Shown here piece by piece: positions 63,798 through 64,000 of a DNA stretch of 64,000 bases. The notes beneath the pieces are model-generated. The model searched no databases, was not told the DNA's origin, and saw nothing but the letters and a program-made list of their open reading frames with translations. The translations under genes and the position numbers were made by a program. Positions within the stretch are counted from its first letter, which is position 1; each line of letters opens with the position of its first letter. Origin of the DNA: Cellvibrionaceae bacterium (GTDB lineage Bacteria; Pseudomonadota; Gammaproteobacteria; Pseudomonadales; Cellvibrionaceae); the NCBI GenBank assembly GCA_024707385.1, contig JANPZW010000013.1:567465-631464 (forward strand). Direction: 5' to 3'.

Positions 63798-64000
63798 AAC
63801 TCACATCCATTAGCCAATGGCGGCCGGCCAGGGGGTAATCGTCCGGAATGAAACCGTTACTCGGCTCGCGCGCATCCTCATCGGTCAGATTTTTCACCGA
63901 GAGGCCCAGGCTGATAGAGCGCCAGCTCGTTTCGAGCCGGGTATCGAGCCACAGATAATCATCAATAGATGGACGCAGATCGCCGGGCGCCCGCTCGCGC
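63781..64000 (-). CDS. TonB-dependent receptor, C-terminal part (runs off the window)
   Basis: Only about 72 residues are inside the window. They read as receptor barrel strands: YLWLDTRLETSWRSISLGLS, VKNLTDEDAREPSNG (the conserved N-L-T/F-D motif) and a final strand HWLMDVSYVFSD. The stop is at 63781-63783. The first citrate-synthase-like gene starts within its last codons, so the receptor heads this operon. The ligand is unknown. Confidence 0.85.
   Translation of the reverse strand, partial: RERAPGDLRPSIDDYLWLDTRLETSWRSISLGLSVKNLTDEDAREPSNGFIPDDYPLAGRHWLMDVSYVFSD

Overview
The window looks like chromosome of a plant-polysaccharide-degrading gammaproteobacterium, most likely Cellvibrionaceae (Cellvibrio, Saccharophagus or Teredinibacter type). 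Three exported lipoproteins carry long poly-serine linkers directly after the lipobox, a hallmark of that family. The window also holds a family 3 glycoside hydrolase, large sugar-type hybrid sensors, TonB receptors and gammaproteobacterial housekeeping genes. This placement is inference; there is no rRNA in the window.

Layout. 1-7.9 kb: end of a TonB receptor, two DUF1566 proteins and a giant propeller sensor kinase with REC and GGDEF outputs. 8.1-12.4 kb: msrPQ, an RCC1-like poly-Ser lipoprotein and hemH. 12.4-15.4 kb: an unknown gene, a palindromic repeat element and an NTF2-like/GNAT/nitrilase operon. 15.6-21.8 kb: multicopper oxidase, poly-Ser alpha/beta hydrolase, map, a small membrane protein and diaminopimelate dehydrogenase. 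21.9-23.9 kb: an AT-richer LysM/glycine-zipper protein followed by two paralogous small membrane proteins, which looks like an effector with duplicated immunity genes. 24-26.3 kb: M32 carboxypeptidase, a small membrane protein and cytochrome c5. 26.4-42.6 kb: one overlapping minus-strand operon encoding a two-partner secretion transporter, a 4,023-residue repeat adhesin, a YfiR-like protein and a CHASE8-type hybrid kinase; a REC-GGDEF diguanylate cyclase diverges from it. 44-50.7 kb: tRNA-Arg, YdjM-like protein, mutarotase, GNAT, GH3 beta-glucosidase, an Abi-like membrane protein and PhnA. 50.7-54.7 kb: an unrecognised 1,333-residue membrane protein. 54.8-57.7 kb: an AT-richer three-gene module (sce7726-like nuclease, sce7725/beta-like protein, RES-domain NADase-like effector), the best candidate for a defence or toxin system. 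58-60.2 kb: a GFOR-like oxidoreductase and a third poly-Ser lipoprotein. 60.3-64 kb: TonB receptor, two divergent citrate-synthase-fold proteins and a ThDP enzyme in one operon.

Seven otherwise well-conserved genes carry single-base frameshifts, mostly in homopolymers (TonB receptor, hybrid kinase, msrP, hemH, nitrilase, GFOR-like oxidoreductase, one small membrane protein). Sequencing or assembly error is the simplest explanation, although the 12-kb adhesin frame is intact. Frame-corrected spans are given for these genes.

The main functional themes are surface adhesion under two-component and probably cyclic-di-GMP control, exported carbohydrate and ester hydrolysis, TonB-dependent uptake, and two possible conflict loci.
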